Of a stretch of DNA of 64,000 nucleotides, positions 62,544 to 64,000 are shown piece by piece. Below the pieces are notes generated by a model, which did no database searches, was not told where the DNA came from, and worked only from the letters and a program-made list of their open reading frames with translations. The stretch lies in the NCBI RefSeq assembly GCF_030272615.1, contig NC_081405.1:160352317-160416316 (forward strand), read 5' to 3'. Origin of the DNA: Cryptomeria japonica (taxonomy: Eukaryota; Streptophyta; Pinopsida; Cupressales; Cupressaceae). Every line of letters starts with the position of its first letter. Position 1 is the first letter of the stretch. A program made the translations under genes and the position numbers.

Positions 62544-63326
62544 TATCCAATCATCCATCCAATCTTAGTTAACCTTTCCCTTCTTCTACCTAACATCAAT
62601 CCATTCTTCCACACTCATTTTCATTCCATCATCAAGGACTTAGCACATTAACCTAATCAAATCTCCAAATTCCCAATCGATCCTAATCAACCCAATCAAT
62701 CAAATTATCCAATCAATCAATCAATCAACCTCATCCTAAGGTCGACACTTTGTGAAAGTTTAATTTAGACCTTTATCTTTAATCAATCAATCAATTATCT
62801 TTTGTGCTTGGGAAAGAATCTCCCCCAAGCACCTTTTCTTAATCATTTTAGGCTGACCAAAACCCTAATCCATTTACCCTCTTTTGCTTAGGAATGTAAG
62901 GCTACCCTATGTATAAGAAGCTTTGATCAATTGTAAAGGTGTAAATTTTACCTAGCTTGGTTGTCACCTTGCTTGTGGTCCACATTATCAATTCCCATCT
63001 AAGTCCTAATCTAGGGGCTAAGGTGTCATCCTAATCAAAACCAATCTTGTCCTAATCCAAGGACCAATCCAATCCAATCCAATCCAATCAAAAGCCAATC
63101 CAATCCAATCAAATGAAACCCATTCTAATCAAATCAAATCCAACCCAATCCAATCCAAGCCAATCCAATCCAATCAAATCAAGTCCAGTCCAATCCATGA
63201 AAATCAAATCGAATCCAATTAATCCTCAATCCAATCCAAATCTGCTAAGTCCTAATCCTCATATTCATCTAGCATCATCTCATCATTTTTATCCCCTCAT
63301 TCGCATCATTTTTAAGTTACCCTTGC
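62544..63326 (+). other. Resumed leader of element B with CCAAT-like microsatellite
   Basis: Leader sequence continues after the ATGTC duplication. From about 63060 to 63240 the sequence is built of repeated ccaat, caatc and aatcaaat pentamer-like units. No gene before 63327. Confidence 0.6.
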
Positions 63327-63965
63327 ATGGTCTACACACGCTCACAAAAAACAAAATTGGTTACCCAAAATCCACATTCAAGTATCATGGCTTGGTATGA
63401 GAAAATGGTTATGAAAGTTCAAGGATCACCCTATCAACGATGCCCATCCAACTCATTTATGCCTCAATGGTATCCAACTTCAACCTACTCATGTCTCCTA
63501 CCCCAACCCACTTACCAAGTCAATCCCATAGCCCCCAATCCATTTACCATATCTTCATCCATTCCATCTCACCAAATTATATTCAATCCCAATAATCCAT
63601 CTTATATTCATTATTCTTCCTCTACCTTTGAAAAGGGAAATCCATCTTATTCCCCATCCATGTCTTCATATTATCCATCATCCACATACCCCTTCGATCC
63701 AACATCTATACCTCCATCTTCTCCCCCAATACATAATCCTAATCCTCCATCTAATAACAAACCTCCACATAATCCTTATCCTCCCATATCCACATCATCC
63801 CCATCCTCCAAGTCCTTTCTTCATAATTTTATCCAAGAAATACTAGCAAAGGAGACAAAATCCCCACCTCAAAACAAAGTTTCGCAATCCCCCCAAGTCA
63901 TCCATCCACCTCTATCCTCTCCAAATAAAGATACTCTCATTCCCCCATTTATCCATGTTAAATAA
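63327..63965 (+). CDS. Gag N-terminal-like ORF of element B
   Basis: 212 codons from ATG 63327 to TAA 63963. The start MVYTRSQK resembles the [TR]-R-S-x start common in plant retrotransposon gags. The remainder is Pro-, Ser- and Asn-rich (PPSSPPIHNPNPPSNNKPP) and ends with a possible helical segment (FLHNFIQEILAKET). No capsid core or zinc knuckle is reached before the stop, so it may be truncated by a stop, or continue by another frame beyond the window. Context (leader upstream, LTR B) supports gag; the sequence alone does not. Confidence 0.5.
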   Translation: MVYTRSQKTKLVTQNPHSSIMAWYEKMVMKVQGSPYQRCPSNSFMPQWYPTSTYSCLLPQPTYQVNPIAPNPFTISSSIPSHQIIFNPNNPSYIHYSSSTFEKGNPSYSPSMSSYYPSSTYPFDPTSIPPSSPPIHNPNPPSNNKPPHNPYPPISTSSPSSKSFLHNFIQEILAKETKSPPQNKVSQSPQVIHPPLSSPNKDTLIPPFIHVK

Positions 63966-64000
63966 TATACCTCCTCCTCCATCACAACATCCCCCCAAGC

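Larger units (their letters stand above)
51687..64000 (+). mobile_element. Element B, LTR retrotransposon running off the window
   Basis: The left LTR (51687-52926), primer-binding-like block (52930) and leader are followed, after an inserted Tat-like element (54694-62538), by a gag-like start at 63327. The right LTR lies beyond 64000. The family is close to element A by the shared end of LTR plus primer block, but LTR B is longer. No pol domain lies within the window, so superfamily is not proven; Ty3/gypsy is likely. Confidence 0.6.

Noticed and set aside
63060-63240. Regular ccaatccaatc units, considered as a CRISPR-like or telomere-like array
   Set aside because: Units are pentamer-like without spacers and do not match the plant telomere repeat; it is a microsatellite.

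Overview
The window is plant nuclear DNA from a large, repeat-filled genome; a gymnosperm is my best guess, from the long LTRs, deep TE nesting, AT-rich background and intron-bearing TE genes, but nothing in the sequence proves it. I see no convincing intact host protein-coding gene. The only host gene I can call with confidence is a nuclear tRNA-Asp(GUC) on the minus strand at 31740-31811. Almost everything else is transposable elements, their decayed genes, simple repeats and AT-rich sequence with nothing recognisable. One assembly gap of exactly 500 N lies at 22378-22877.

Left part (1-18.4 kb): a probable partial copia LTR at the very start; a long inverted repeat (2301-2694); a diverged direct repeat (5972-6280 and 6387-6690); a short minus-strand copia-like LTR (about 7136-7415) next to an unrecognised coding-like remnant; a 5'-truncated minus-strand chromovirus (8368-10480); a 3' LINE fragment with RNase H, poly(A) and an 18-bp target-site duplication (12442-14274); a decayed LINE ORF2 with endonuclease and reverse transcriptase (14815-16880); then hairpins and a palindromic satellite (17871-18453).

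Middle part (18.4-34.9 kb): a candidate 6.4-kb DNA transposon (18454-24829) with inverted ends and several copies near each end of a palindromic motif built on CCCGTACGGG. It carries a decayed four-exon gene of unknown family (18819-20491) and a roughly 3-kb GA/GGA tract that contains the gap. After it come AT-rich DNA, weak LINE and copia traces, and the tRNA.

Right part (34.9-64 kb): a nested stack of LTR retrotransposons that can be unpicked from target-site duplications. Element A (LTR 34894-35674) is interrupted by a copia element (36124-51268, TSD CACAT). The copia gag is itself split by a Ty3/gypsy chromovirus (37585-45513, TSD GAGAA). Element B (LTR 51687-52926, same family style as A, running off the right edge with a gag start at 63327) follows and is interrupted by a complete but RT-less Tat/Ogre-like element (54694-62538, TSD ATGTC). 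The chromovirus keeps an open 1105-codon pol frame but has several stops in gag. The copia is inactivated at integrase and reverse transcriptase catalytic positions. The Tat-like element has long open gag-protease frames and no RT, RNase H or integrase, so it looks non-autonomous and dependent on proteins from a relative elsewhere.
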